From contig NZ_AP024488.1 in the NCBI RefSeq assembly GCF_021654575.1, forward strand, positions 62,001 through 126,000: a stretch of DNA of 64,000 nucleotides, given 5' to 3'. The position numbers were made by a program, and so were the translations under genes. The DNA is from Desulfoluna limicola (lineage in GTDB: Bacteria > Desulfobacterota > Desulfobacteria > Desulfobacterales > Desulfolunaceae). Within the stretch, counting starts at the first letter, position 1. Every line of letters begins with the position of its first letter. The notes under the pieces were generated by a model that worked only from the letters and a program-made list of their open reading frames with translations, made no database searches and was not told where the DNA came from. Shown in pieces: positions 27,966-35,869 of this stretch.

Positions 27966-28011
27966 TTTCACCTTCGGCCGGGAATCCCTTTTGGTTTCCC
28001 GTGAGGTGAAA
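27966..28011. promoter_or_regulatory. long interrupted hairpin upstream of the DUF1992-ddl-purDE unit
   Basis: TTTCACCT/AGGTGAAA outer stem and CGGGAA/TTCCCG inner stem around TCCCTTTTGGT. It lies about 100 bases before the DUF1992 start, so it may belong to the leader or to transcription from the other side. It is not a member of the GCCTCCGGCGG family. Confidence 0.4.
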
Positions 28012-28337
28012 AATGGATTGTGTAACGATGTCAGAGGTTAACGCCTAAATGGGCTGTTTTGTGAGACACCACACTAATAAAGGTTGGGTCTGATTTCAAG
28101 GAAGAAGTGGGGAAAGCAAAAAACCCGGAGGTTGACGGGCGTTTTAACGGAGGGGGTGATGTGTGGCGTTGGGCGGTATTGATACGGGTTGTAGGGGGAA
28201 TCACGTGCATCCACAGCCGATCAATCTTAAGTCGCTCCCACCGGTAAGCGCATTCGGAACAGGGGCAGAGGGGGAGGTAGGGGGGGGGGGCAAACCGTGA
28301 TGACAGAAAAAGTAGGTATCTATTCAGGTCAAAAAAG

Positions 28338-28560
28338 GCCTCCGGCGGGTCGCCTTTTGAAAAAAGATCCGCAAAAACTTTCCGGTTGTATCCCCTTTTG
28401 CCGTTTGATGCCAACGGGGCTGAGCGGCAAAAGGGAATGTTTGCTCGTGTGGTCGAATACAGGTGGTAAACCAAAGGCCTTCGAATGAATCGAAATCGAC
28501 CTCAAAAACTGTTTAGCAAACGTTTCAAAAGTTTGGCCCCCCGGGGGCATTGTTGAGCTG
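28338..28560. repeat. composite repeat with CCCCTTTTGCCG hairpin (copy k)
   Basis: Left box exact. The centre has CCCCTTTTGCCG...CGGCAAAAGGG, the same hairpin as in copy p. It then has GCCTTCGAATGAATCGAAATCG, CTGTTTAGCAAACG and TTTGGCCCCC, and ends near TTGAGCTGACTAG with a damaged right box. Non-coding sequence to either side (27868-28739) holds no gene. Confidence 0.75.
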
Positions 28561-28739
28561 ACTAGATACACGCATCCTTGAGCGAATTGCTGCTAAATGC
28601 GGTCTTGATTTGACCCGAGTTCCGAGGAGGGAACAGCAACCGCACCCTGATTCCAGCGTGGCGCACCTTTCGGTAGGGGCACCCTGAATGGTGGTGGGCG
28701 TTGTTGCTTCGTGCGTATCACGTCTTGGTGAAAACCACT

Positions 28740-29225
28740 TTATCCCTGTATGGAGGTCTTTGCGGCCTGCCGCCCATTTGCATAGAGCTCAGACAGCTCG
28801 GGAGATTCTTCCACCGAGCCAATGCTCTCTATGTCCTGTATCGCCTGTTCAACTGCTGCTGCCTCATCCAATTGGAGGTCTGTGGCATTGGGGTCGGCAT
28901 GGGTTCGCTCAATCCAGGCGAGCTCCTTGGCCTCTTGGGGCGGGATCCTGCCGTCGAGTCTGTGGGAGAGGTTTTCAAGGCACATAGAGAGGTCAGCGCC
29001 AAGTTTTTTGGAGAGAAGCTCACCGGCAGTGCATGAGAGGACGGATTTGGAGATTTTTTTGATTTCTCCGGCTCTTCTTTTTATGGCCTCCTGTTGGGTG
29101 ATGCCATGGTGCTCGGCAAGTTCATCCACCACGCCCGAGATGCAGGTTTCAACCATTCTCCTGGCGTACTTCCGCGCATAGGCATCTTCTTCCAACTGGT
29201 CCAAATGATCTTCGTAATTATCCAT
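28740..29225 (-). CDS. hypothetical protein
   Basis: 161 residues, acidic and helical with no signal peptide or membrane segment. It starts MDNYEDHLDQLEEDAYARKY and contains three cysteines (ETCISG, VLSCTAG, SMCLEN). No family is recognised. GGGAG eight bases before ATG 29225 gives good initiation; an upstream open stretch to 29435 would translate repeat copy l. Base composition matches the native genes, so it is probably a real lineage-specific protein. Confidence 0.75.
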   Translation of the reverse strand: MDNYEDHLDQLEEDAYARKYARRMVETCISGVVDELAEHHGITQQEAIKRRAGEIKKISKSVLSCTAGELLSKKLGADLSMCLENLSHRLDGRIPPQEAKELAWIERTHADPNATDLQLDEAAAVEQAIQDIESIGSVEESPELSELYANGRQAAKTSIQG

Positions 29226-29258
29226 GGGGTTGCTCCCGATTATTTTATTTAAGGTGTT

Positions 29259-29480
29259 GGTAACTATTCTGCTTGTGCTTCCGCCGCCCCTGCCCGGGGC
29301 GAAACGTTTGCTGGTCCAAAAAAGCGGGTTTGATAAACAGGTTTTAACCAAGCATCCTTGGGCGTGTGCGAATTCAAGGCGGATGTTTTTGTCCCGATGG
29401 ATGAGGGGGAAAGCGTATCCGCAATCTGTTTTCAAGGTGCTTTCAGCTTTCCTGGCTTCGCCACCCTTGCCGCCGGAGGC
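29259..29480. repeat. composite repeat with GGTAAC border (copy l)
   Basis: Begins GGTAACTATTCTGCT, like the outer borders of copies e and r. Then comes a decayed box (CTTCCGCCGCCC), GTTTGATAAACAGG and the right half GGCTTCGCCACCCTTGCC ending in CGCCGGAGGC. Confidence 0.75.
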
Positions 29481-29864
29481 TTCTCTTTAACACGCATGTT
29501 GAGCTGAACGGTTACATCTGGTCTGTGGTTTTTTATGGGGACCGTTTGCATGGTATCACACGCCACGTGTTCTCTTTTGGTAAATTTTATTCAACCTGCG
29601 ATCAGGTTGCCTTGCAGTATCCATGTCCTCCTGTTGCTGGGGATAGTGGGCCCCATCAGTACACCGAACTATTCTGTGATGACAAGGGGAATGGCGGGTT
29701 TTTATTCCGGCTCTTTTTCTGGCCGGCAACCGGAAGGTTTCCGGGGATCAATTTCCGATCCGGATGCATGGATGGCTACAAGGGGGGATTCTGTCGTGTG
29801 GGGTGGGGCTGGCGGAGCTTGTTTGTGGTGCCGCCTAGCCCGAACTATATGGCGGGGCTTAAAA
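29481..29864. other. intergenic region, nothing recognised
   Basis: About 380 bases between repeat copy l and the tRNA terminator. An open frame of 114 codons on the plus strand has no family match that I recognise and no ribosome site; I do not call it a gene. Confidence 0.5.
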
Positions 29865-29898
29865 CACAAAAACCGATGAGTTCGTGAGAACTCACCGG
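29865..29898 (-). terminator. intrinsic terminator after the tRNA-Met pair
   Basis: On the minus strand CCGGTGAGTTC pairs with GAACTCATCGG around TCAC, followed by TTTTTGTGTTTT. It lies 12 bases past the 3' end of the second tRNA. Confidence 0.85.
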
Positions 29899-29910
29899 CT
29901 TCTTTATGTG

Positions 29911-29987
29911 TGGTAGCGATGCACGGAATTGAACCGCGGACACTGCGGATATGAGCCGCATGCTCTAACCAACTGAGCTACATCGCC
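29911..29987 (-). tRNA. tRNA-Met (anticodon CAT), copy 2
   Basis: 77 nt with encoded CCA. Acceptor GGCGATG/CATCGCT, anticodon stem TGCGG/CCGCA with loop CTCATAT, T arm CGCGG-TTCAATT-CCGTG. Elongator type, since the initiator C1-A72 mismatch is absent. tRNA-Ile2 (CAT) cannot be fully excluded by eye. Confidence 0.92.
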
Positions 29988-30003
29988 ATGGGCTGTTTTT
30001 TGG

Positions 30004-30080
30004 TGGTAGCGATGCACGGAATTGAACCGCGGACACTGCGGATATGAGCCGCATGCTCTAACCAACTGAGCTACATCGCC
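30004..30080 (-). tRNA. tRNA-Met (anticodon CAT), copy 1
   Basis: The same 77-nt sequence as the copy at 29911-29987, 16 bases upstream in the same transcript direction. A tandem duplication sharing one terminator. Confidence 0.92.
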
Positions 30081-30230
30081 ACACTCTCAGCAAGGGATCC
30101 TCGCGTTGAGACAGAACGTTATTAATCTATTTTTGGGCTGGGCGTCAAGGCCTTTTTGACGGAGGGGGGGAAAAAGTGGGTGGATGGGCTTTGCGGGCCG
30201 AAAGACAGGGTGATGACTGGGTTCGGTCAT

Positions 30231-30257
30231 AAAAAAAGCCCGCCCGAAACGGGCGGC
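30231..30257 (-). terminator. intrinsic terminator of the Hdr-like selenoprotein gene
   Basis: CCGCCCG-TTT-CGGGCGG followed on the minus strand by GCTTTTTTT. On the plus strand it is followed by CCTTTTTG, so it could work both ways. It isolates the gene from the tRNA pair. Confidence 0.9.
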
Positions 30258-30304
30258 CTTTTTGTATCGGCTCTGCTATGGATTCCCCTTAACAGGGGGT
30301 ACCA

Positions 30305-31630
30305 TTAAAACTCGGGCTCGATGTATTCAGGAACGAGGACGTCCTGAAGCTCGGGGCCGAGGTAGGTTCTCTCGTTGGGGGCAAGGATGCCAAGAGAGAG
30401 GCAGATCAGGGTCCAGATGTGAACCACGTGATACTCTGCGCCAAAGTGCTCGCTCAGCTCATGGATCTGGGCGTGGCAGTTGTGGCAACCGGCGATGCAG
30501 TAGGTGGCACCGGTCTTCTGGATCTGAGTGTCTTTGATCTTGCCGTAGGCGATGCGCTCTTCTTTGAACCCTGCCTGGAGGGAGCCCCCGCCGCCACCGC
30601 AGCAGAAGTTGTTGCTCTTGTTGGGGTACATGTCGACAAAGTTCTCTTCGCCAACCACGGACTTGATGACGAAACGAAGGTCATCGGCCGTCTGATCGCC
30701 GAAGGTCTTTCGGATGATCTGGCATGGATCCTGGACGGTGAACTTGATGCCAAGCTCTTTGTTCCAGTCGGAGTTGACGGGAAGCTTGCCCTCACGGATC
30801 CACTTTGCGTAGTAGTTGTAGATGTGATCGACTTTGAAATCGTGCTCGATGTTGAATTTTTTCAGTCCTGCCAGGACTGAGAAGGTGATGTGCCCTCATT
30901 CGGTGTTGAGGAACGTTTTGCACCCCAACTCGTTGCACTTATCGGCGCTCTTTCTGGTGAGGTTCTCCCACCCGTCGTCATCGGCGAGGAAGAGGCAGTA
31001 GTTCTCACCGGCCCATCCCTTGCTGCCGTAGGTCCAGTCGGCGCCTACGATGTTGAGGATTTTCCAGAGGGGAACCATCTCCTCGGGCTCGGTCATGGGC
31101 TCGCGGGAGTTCTGGTTGAGGAAGAATTCAGCCCCTTCCTTGTCGATGGGAGCCTGAAGGTCTTTCTCTTCCCACATGGGCTGGGACTCTTTTACTTCGT
31201 CAAGGACGTCGCCAATAACGAATTCGAAGTCTTCAGCAGAGCAGCCCATGGCGCTGCCGGTATCAAGTTTGATACCTACATCGCAGGAGGCGAGGATGCC
31301 TTTGGGGCGCTCTTCTCTGGGGGTGAGCTTGCGGGCGTTAAACACAAGCTGGGGGATGTTGATCTCCATGGGGCAGATGCGCATGCAGCGGGTACACATG
31401 GTGCACATCCAAGTCCAATCATGGTTAGCGATCTCTTCATCCAGTCCCAGCGATGCCATGCGCAAGTATTTTCGGGGGTCCATGTCGGCCAGTCCGGTCG
31501 CCGGACAGCCCGAGGCGCAGAGCCCGCAAGTCAGACAGGCGTTGAGGTTCCCGCCTTCTGGCAGGATCTCCATCACCTTGTCTTTGAAGACACTTCGGGT
31601 GTCTCCGCCGATTTTGATTGCCTCAGCCAT
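30305..31630 (-). CDS. HdrD/DsrK-like Fe-S oxidoreductase, selenoprotein with Sec245 encoded by TGA
   Basis: 441 residues when the in-frame TGA at 30896-30898 is read as selenocysteine. Two [4Fe-4S] motifs occur first: CLTCGLCASGCP (about 32-43) and CTMCTRCMRICP. The TGA falls in CKTFLNTE-U-GHITF; relatives such as DsrK and HdrD have ECGH here. Downstream the frame is unbroken and gives a CCG domain: VQDPCQIIRKTF, FCCGGGGGS and YCIAGCHNCHAQ. An eight-base-pair hairpin with loop GGC follows the TGA at SECIS distance. The protein is likely a cytoplasmic thiol/disulfide-linked electron carrier. GGAGG ten bases before ATG 31630. It stands alone with its own terminator. Confidence 0.92.
30862..30880 (-). 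promoter_or_regulatory. candidate bacterial SECIS element of the Hdr-like gene
   Basis: On the minus strand TCAGTCCT pairs perfectly with AGGACTGA around loop GGC. The loop begins 26 bases from the first base of the TGA. It is the stronger of the two candidate SECIS hairpins in the window. Confidence 0.75.
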
Positions 31631-32182
31631 ACTACATTATCCTCCGTGTCATTTTTCCTGACCGGAACAAGCAGTTGTTTCTACTGCTGTTCAGGGCAGA
31701 AAAGGATGATGTGCTCCCACAACACAAAAGAGCAAATCAGTCATTATATGAATGGTATAATCATTGAAAACCTTAAGTTCACAACTGTTCTGAAAAAATT
31801 TTTATACCACAGTGGCCTTTACAGGACAATAGTGTTTCTACTCTTAATGATTAAGGCGTGTCAATAAGAATAAACAAAACATATCGAGTAAATATCCCCT
31901 GAAGTGCAGGGAGGGGCGGGGGGGCTTCGTGCCAAGACGGGTGACGTGGGGTATGGGGGGGATTGTGCTGTTTTTTCGGCGTTTAGGGGCACTTTTATGG
32001 CGTTGAACAGCCCTTCGGTCGCGGGTTGGGTTGGTTCCCGCGGTCATGGCACCGGTGGTGCCCGTGAATGGAAAAAAAGAGGCTTTTTTTATGCCGGGCA
32101 AGGTTGGTATCTGATGCAAGGAGGGGCATGAGAGAAGGGCGGGATGTCTTTAGGTGGTAGCAATTGATGAAAAGAATCAAAA
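31631..32182. other. intergenic region upstream of the Hdr-like gene
   Basis: AT-rich at 31730-31880 (likely the promoter of the Hdr-like gene) and G-rich at 31905-32060. No gene, RNA or GCCTCCGGCGG element is seen. Confidence 0.5.
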
Positions 32183-32578
32183 TTATTCATCTGATGCATT
32201 TTTTGCCGTATGACAGGGGAAAATGCGGCGCTTTAGTGCCTTGCTGGAGGATAGCAAGGTTCCTCCCAGGGTGATTCCTGTGGCGTTTGCAACCATGTCC
32301 ATGATTGAAAAACTCCGCCAGGGGAGGCCAGCCTGGAGTCCCTCGATACCGATGCCATAGGCCATCAGCAGGGCTGCATGGCGTATGGTAAGACGTCGGG
32401 GCTCGGACGCGGCCCACACAAGCAGTGTCAGGTACAGGTAGGCACCGGCATGCTGGGCTTTGTCCCAGATGTTGACGGCAAGGCTTCCTGTGACGGGTAC
32501 CAGGGAGAGGGTTGTGATCCCGACAAGAGAGATGATGAGGATGGTTCGGGATGCTCGGGTAAAGAGAGAGGTGGGCAT
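32183..32578 (-). CDS. VanZ-like family membrane protein
   Basis: 131 residues with four hydrophobic segments. The VanZ pattern is WDKAQHAGAYLYLTLLVW (conserved DKxxHxxxY), YGIGIEGLQAGLPWRSFSIMD and MVANATGITLG. VanZ-type proteins are small integral membrane proteins; one confers teicoplanin resistance, but most have no known role. The ATG at 32578 lies four bases after the T tract of the upstream gene's terminator and lacks a ribosome site, so initiation is unusual or the true start differs. Confidence 0.8.
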   Translation of the reverse strand: MPTSLFTRASRTILIISLVGITTLSLVPVTGSLAVNIWDKAQHAGAYLYLTLLVWAASEPRRLTIRHAALLMAYGIGIEGLQAGLPWRSFSIMDMVANATGITLGGTLLSSSKALKRRIFPCHTAKNASDE

Positions 32579-32581
32579 AAT

Positions 32582-32614
32582 AAAAAACAGCCGGCCCTTA
32601 ATTAAGGGCCGGCT
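32582..32614 (-). terminator. intrinsic terminator of the enoyl-CoA hydratase gene
   Basis: AGCCGGCCCTTAATTAAGGGCCGGCT is a 26-base perfect palindrome overall, followed on the minus strand by GTTTTTTATT. It ends directly at the VanZ-like start codon. In pieces: AGCCGGCCCTTAA pairs with TTAAGGGCCGGCT. Confidence 0.9.
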
Positions 32615-32649
32615 CCTGTGGGTAGTGCCCCCTGTGTCAGGGGTGCGTG

Positions 32650-33372
32650 TTAATCGGTAACGAAGAGGGCGAGCGACTCAATGACCTCTTTGTCTTCGGC
32701 TTCCATGACGTCGAGGATCTGCTTGTGGTCGCGAGCCTTATGGATGCCAAAGATGCTCCGTTTTTTTGCAAAGGTGGCGGCAAAGGCCAGGGCATCTTCC
32801 ATGAGGGTCTCGGGGGTGTCGCTGGCTTTGACGAGCATGTTGCGCTCTGCCAACTCGGCGGCCCCTGCACGGCGCCCGGTGAGGTAGAGATCATGGAACT
32901 GGTCGTAGGCAAAGGCTTTTTTAACAAAAGCCAGCATGCCGGGGAGGAAGGGGATGCCCAGGTCCACTTCGGGGAAGCAGAAGTAGCCACGGTCGGCACG
33001 CATGAATCGAAAGTCGCAGGCGCAGGAGAGGATGGCTCCGTTGCCGAAGGCGTGACCGTTGATGGCTGCGATGGTGGGCACGGGAAGGGTCAGGAGTTTT
33101 TTAAAGACATCGTTCATGCCGTACATGAACCCTTTGATGTCATCGAGCTTGCCATCGGCAAACGCGCCACCCATCCACTGAACATCCACGCCCTGGGAAA
33201 AGGACTTTGGGTCTGTGGACGTGAGGACGATGGCGGTGATTTCGGTGTCCTCAATGGCCTCGTCGAGGCAGCGGTTCAGCTCCTGGGCAAATATCAGGTT
33301 TTGTGTGTTTGCGCCGTTATTCATCGAGATAACTGCGGTGCGGTCTTTTTTCTCCCATGTTACAACAGACAT
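32650..33372 (-). CDS. enoyl-CoA hydratase/isomerase (crotonase) family protein
   Basis: 240 residues. The crotonase fold is seen in VLTSTDPKSFSQGVDVQWM (first oxyanion NH and CoA-binding region) and AAINGHAFGNGAILSCACDFRFM (second oxyanion loop). The catalytic Glu pair of ECH is not obvious: the later position is in FPEVDLGIPF. It resembles the short delta3,delta2-enoyl-CoA isomerase-like group. It acts on acyl-CoA in fatty or aromatic acid breakdown. GGGGG six bases before ATG 33372; the frame is open to 33402. Confidence 0.88.
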   Translation of the reverse strand: MSVVTWEKKDRTAVISMNNGANTQNLIFAQELNRCLDEAIEDTEITAIVLTSTDPKSFSQGVDVQWMGGAFADGKLDDIKGFMYGMNDVFKKLLTLPVPTIAAINGHAFGNGAILSCACDFRFMRADRGYFCFPEVDLGIPFLPGMLAFVKKAFAYDQFHDLYLTGRRAGAAELAERNMLVKASDTPETLMEDALAFAATFAKKRSIFGIHKARDHKQILDVMEAEDKEVIESLALFVTD

Positions 33373-33974
33373 GATAACCCCCGTTATGCATTGTAGGTCC
33401 ATCAGAAAAGCCGGTTCATTGAGCGTGGAGCGTTTGGCTCAGACCCGAAGGCCCTGGACGTCTGGCGTCGGAGGGGTGTGAAATCGGGGTTTGTTTTTGC
33501 GCATCAATGATTGCGGGATAAAACTTATTTCATTATCTGATAATTGAAATCATGGAAAAAGAAAAGGGGGAAAGTTCTTTTGTGTGCGAACGAAGATTGC
33601 TCTCGGTGGATATCTGCAATTATGCAAAATGGATAGGTGATTGATCAATAAATCAAAATCTTGTGAGAGTGAGTTCTGGGGTGATTGTCTGTTGATATAG
33701 TTTGTGCTCATGGAAAAAAGAGGGCTTTTAGGGGGCGGAGTTCTCGCGGAAGGCAATAAGGTCCTGTTACTGACTTGTGGTGGCATGTGTCTCATTATTA
33801 TGAGTTTCTGGTTCTGAAATCCCTCAGAATCAGGGGGTTAACCATGGTTCTGAGCGTGTTGACACCTTGCGATTAATCCTATAAAAACTGTGTATTCTGT
33901 TCGAGTTCCCGGAAGCCCCGGCACGACCGCAGAGCAGGAATCTTAAGCCAACTCTCCAAATGAACGAGGTAGTC
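33373..33974. other. AT-rich divergent intergenic region
   Basis: About 600 bases between the enoyl-CoA hydratase and hydantoinase genes. AT-rich at 33500-33720, probably with both promoters. No gene, RNA or repeat element is recognised. Confidence 0.5.
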
Positions 33975-35657
33975 ATGATTATTGGCCTGGATGTGGGGGG
34001 AACCCACACGGATGTAGTGCTCATCGGGAAAGGGGAGCTGCTTCAGCAGATCAAGGTTCCTACCGACCGCGAGAAACTCTTTGAATCCATCCTTTCCGGC
34101 CTGACCGGGGTGATCCAGGGGATCGATACCGCATCGGTGGAACGCATTGTGCTCAGTACCACCCTCACCACCAATGCCGTGGTGACCGGGCAGATGGAGA
34201 AGGTGGGCATGCTGGTGGCAGGCGGGCCGGGCCTGAATCCGATTTTGTTTAAATGCTGTGACGACTACCACGCCATCGCAGGGGCCGTGGATCATCGGGG
34301 ACGGGTCGTTGAGAGCCTGGACCGTGATGCCGTGGAAGCCCTTGCCGATGATTTTCTTGCCAAAGGCATCCGGACCGTGGGGGTTGTGGGGAAGTTTTCC
34401 ACGCGAAACCCGACCCATGAGCAGCGCATTGAAGAGATCCTTATTAAAAAGGGAATTGAACGCGTGTTTACCGGTCACACGGTCTCCGGCCACCTCAACT
34501 TTCCCCGGAGGATTCATACCACCTTTTTAAATGCCTCGGTTCATGCCATCCACCGGCATTTCTATGAGTCCGTTCGAGAAAGCCTGAAGCAGAAAGGCAT
34601 CAACATACCCATTTACATTCTTAAGGCCGACGGAGGCACCATGGAGCTTGGGGTATCCATGGATCATCCCGGCGAAGCGGTGATGTCTGGCCCCTCGGCA
34701 AGCGTCATGGGCGCTATTTTGTCGGCATCAGAGGAGGTGGACTCCCTGGTTCTGGATGTGGGTGGCACCACCACGGATATCGCCGTACTGGTGAAACGAG
34801 CACCGGTTCTGGAACCCCTGGGGATCTCCATGGGGCCCTGGCGTACCCTTATACGTTCTTTAAAGAGTACCTCCGTGGGCTTAGGGGGCGACAGCCTGGT
34901 GCAGGTGGAAAACGGCATGGTGGTCATCGGGCCGCAGAGGCTGGGACCGGCCATGGCCTTTGGCGGAGCGGAACCCACCCCCACCGATGCCATGGTGGTT
35001 CTTAACCCCGAGGGCAGCGAGGGGGAGCTCTCTCGGGCAGAAGAGGGTATGGGCCGAATCGGCGCGGCCCTGGGCATGACCGCAAGGGATGCGGCCCGGA
35101 AGGTGATGGAGACCATGGGGCAGACGATTCTTGATCATGCCCGAAATGTGGTGACGGAGATCAATGGTAAGCCGGTCTACACCATCCATGAAATGATGGA
35201 TGGATACAAGGTGGCCCCCTCGGAGATTCTGCTGCTGGGCGGCCCGGCCAAGGCTCTGGCCGGTTACCTCTCGGATTGCACCGAGCTTACGGTTCGCCCG
35301 GTACCCCGCTGGGGTGTCGCCAACGCCATCGGGGCAGCCCTTGCCCGCACCACCTGTGAGGTGACTCTCTTTGCCGACACGGAAAAAGGGGTGATCCTCA
35401 TTCCGGAGGAGAACTACTCCAAAACCATGGACCACCACTACACCTTAGAGGATGCCGAAGAGACGGCCCGAAACTTTCTGTTGGACAAGGCCCGGGAGAG
35501 CGGAAGCCTGACGGAGAACCCGGAGATCGAAATTGTGGAGAGCCTTGCTTTCAACATGGTGCGGGGCTTCCGTACCACGGGCAAGAATATCCGGGTTCGG
35601 GCGCAGATCAAGCCGGGGTTGATTGATGGGTATGACATAGGAAACGGTAAGTCGTGA
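33975..35657 (+). CDS. hydantoinase/oxoprolinase family protein (HyuA-like)
   Basis: 560 residues. The ASKHA-fold ATP-binding motifs are IIGLDVGGTHTDVVLI (phosphate 1), a central SLVLDVGGTTTDIAVL and a later ILLLGGPAKALAGYL. The sequence FTGHTVSGHLNFPRRIHTTFLNASVHAI is typical of hydantoinase A subunits. These enzymes use ATP to open or carboxylate small amides and ketones (5-oxoproline, N-methylhydantoin, acetone). No HyuB partner is present, so this is a stand-alone member of uncertain substrate. GAGG six bases before ATG 33975 favours it over ATG 33960. The deacetylase gene follows after repeat m. Confidence 0.88.
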   Translation: MIIGLDVGGTHTDVVLIGKGELLQQIKVPTDREKLFESILSGLTGVIQGIDTASVERIVLSTTLTTNAVVTGQMEKVGMLVAGGPGLNPILFKCCDDYHAIAGAVDHRGRVVESLDRDAVEALADDFLAKGIRTVGVVGKFSTRNPTHEQRIEEILIKKGIERVFTGHTVSGHLNFPRRIHTTFLNASVHAIHRHFYESVRESLKQKGINIPIYILKADGGTMELGVSMDHPGEAVMSGPSASVMGAILSASEEVDSLVLDVGGTTTDIAVLVKRAPVLEPLGISMGPWRTLIRSLKSTSVGLGGDSLVQVENGMVVIGPQRLGPAMAFGGAEPTPTDAMVVLNPEGSEGELSRAEEGMGRIGAALGMTARDAARKVMETMGQTILDHARNVVTEINGKPVYTIHEMMDGYKVAPSEILLLGGPAKALAGYLSDCTELTVRPVPRWGVANAIGAALARTTCEVTLFADTEKGVILIPEENYSKTMDHHYTLEDAEETARNFLLDKARESGSLTENPEIEIVESLAFNMVRGFRTTGKNIRVRAQIKPGLIDGYDIGNGKS

Positions 35658-35737
35658 GTGGTGAATAGTGAGTAGTGGTGGCGTCGTTGCTTTGTCAGCT
35701 TTAGAATTTGCAGCTACGCCAGAAAAAATCTCCAGCT

Positions 35738-35844
35738 CTGGCCACGGGCGCAGCCCGTCAGCAAATGTGACGACCCCGAGGAACGAGGGGTAGGAACATT
35801 TGCGAACCTGGGGTCAAGGGGCTCAGCCCCTTGCCGCCGGAGGC
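35738..35844. repeat. GCCTCCGGCGG-family element (copy m)
   Basis: Runs in reverse: CACGGGCGCAGCCCGTCAGC, AAATGTGACG, CCCGAGGAACGAGGGG, GCAAATGTTCC as its complement, hairpin AAGGGG-ctca-GCCCCTT and the right box CCGCCGGAGGC exact. It lies between the hydantoinase and deacetylase genes. Confidence 0.85.
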
Positions 35845-35869
35845 ATACAATAAATAAAGGACACGCACG

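Noticed and set aside
29535..29879. 114-codon plus-strand frame near the tRNA-Met genes
   Set aside because: No ribosome site or family, and its end runs into the tRNA terminator.
30896..30898. Two separate genes, one ending at the TGA and one starting downstream
   Set aside because: The downstream part begins inside the conserved CCG region with no start codon or ribosome site at the junction; the read-through product is a complete family member.
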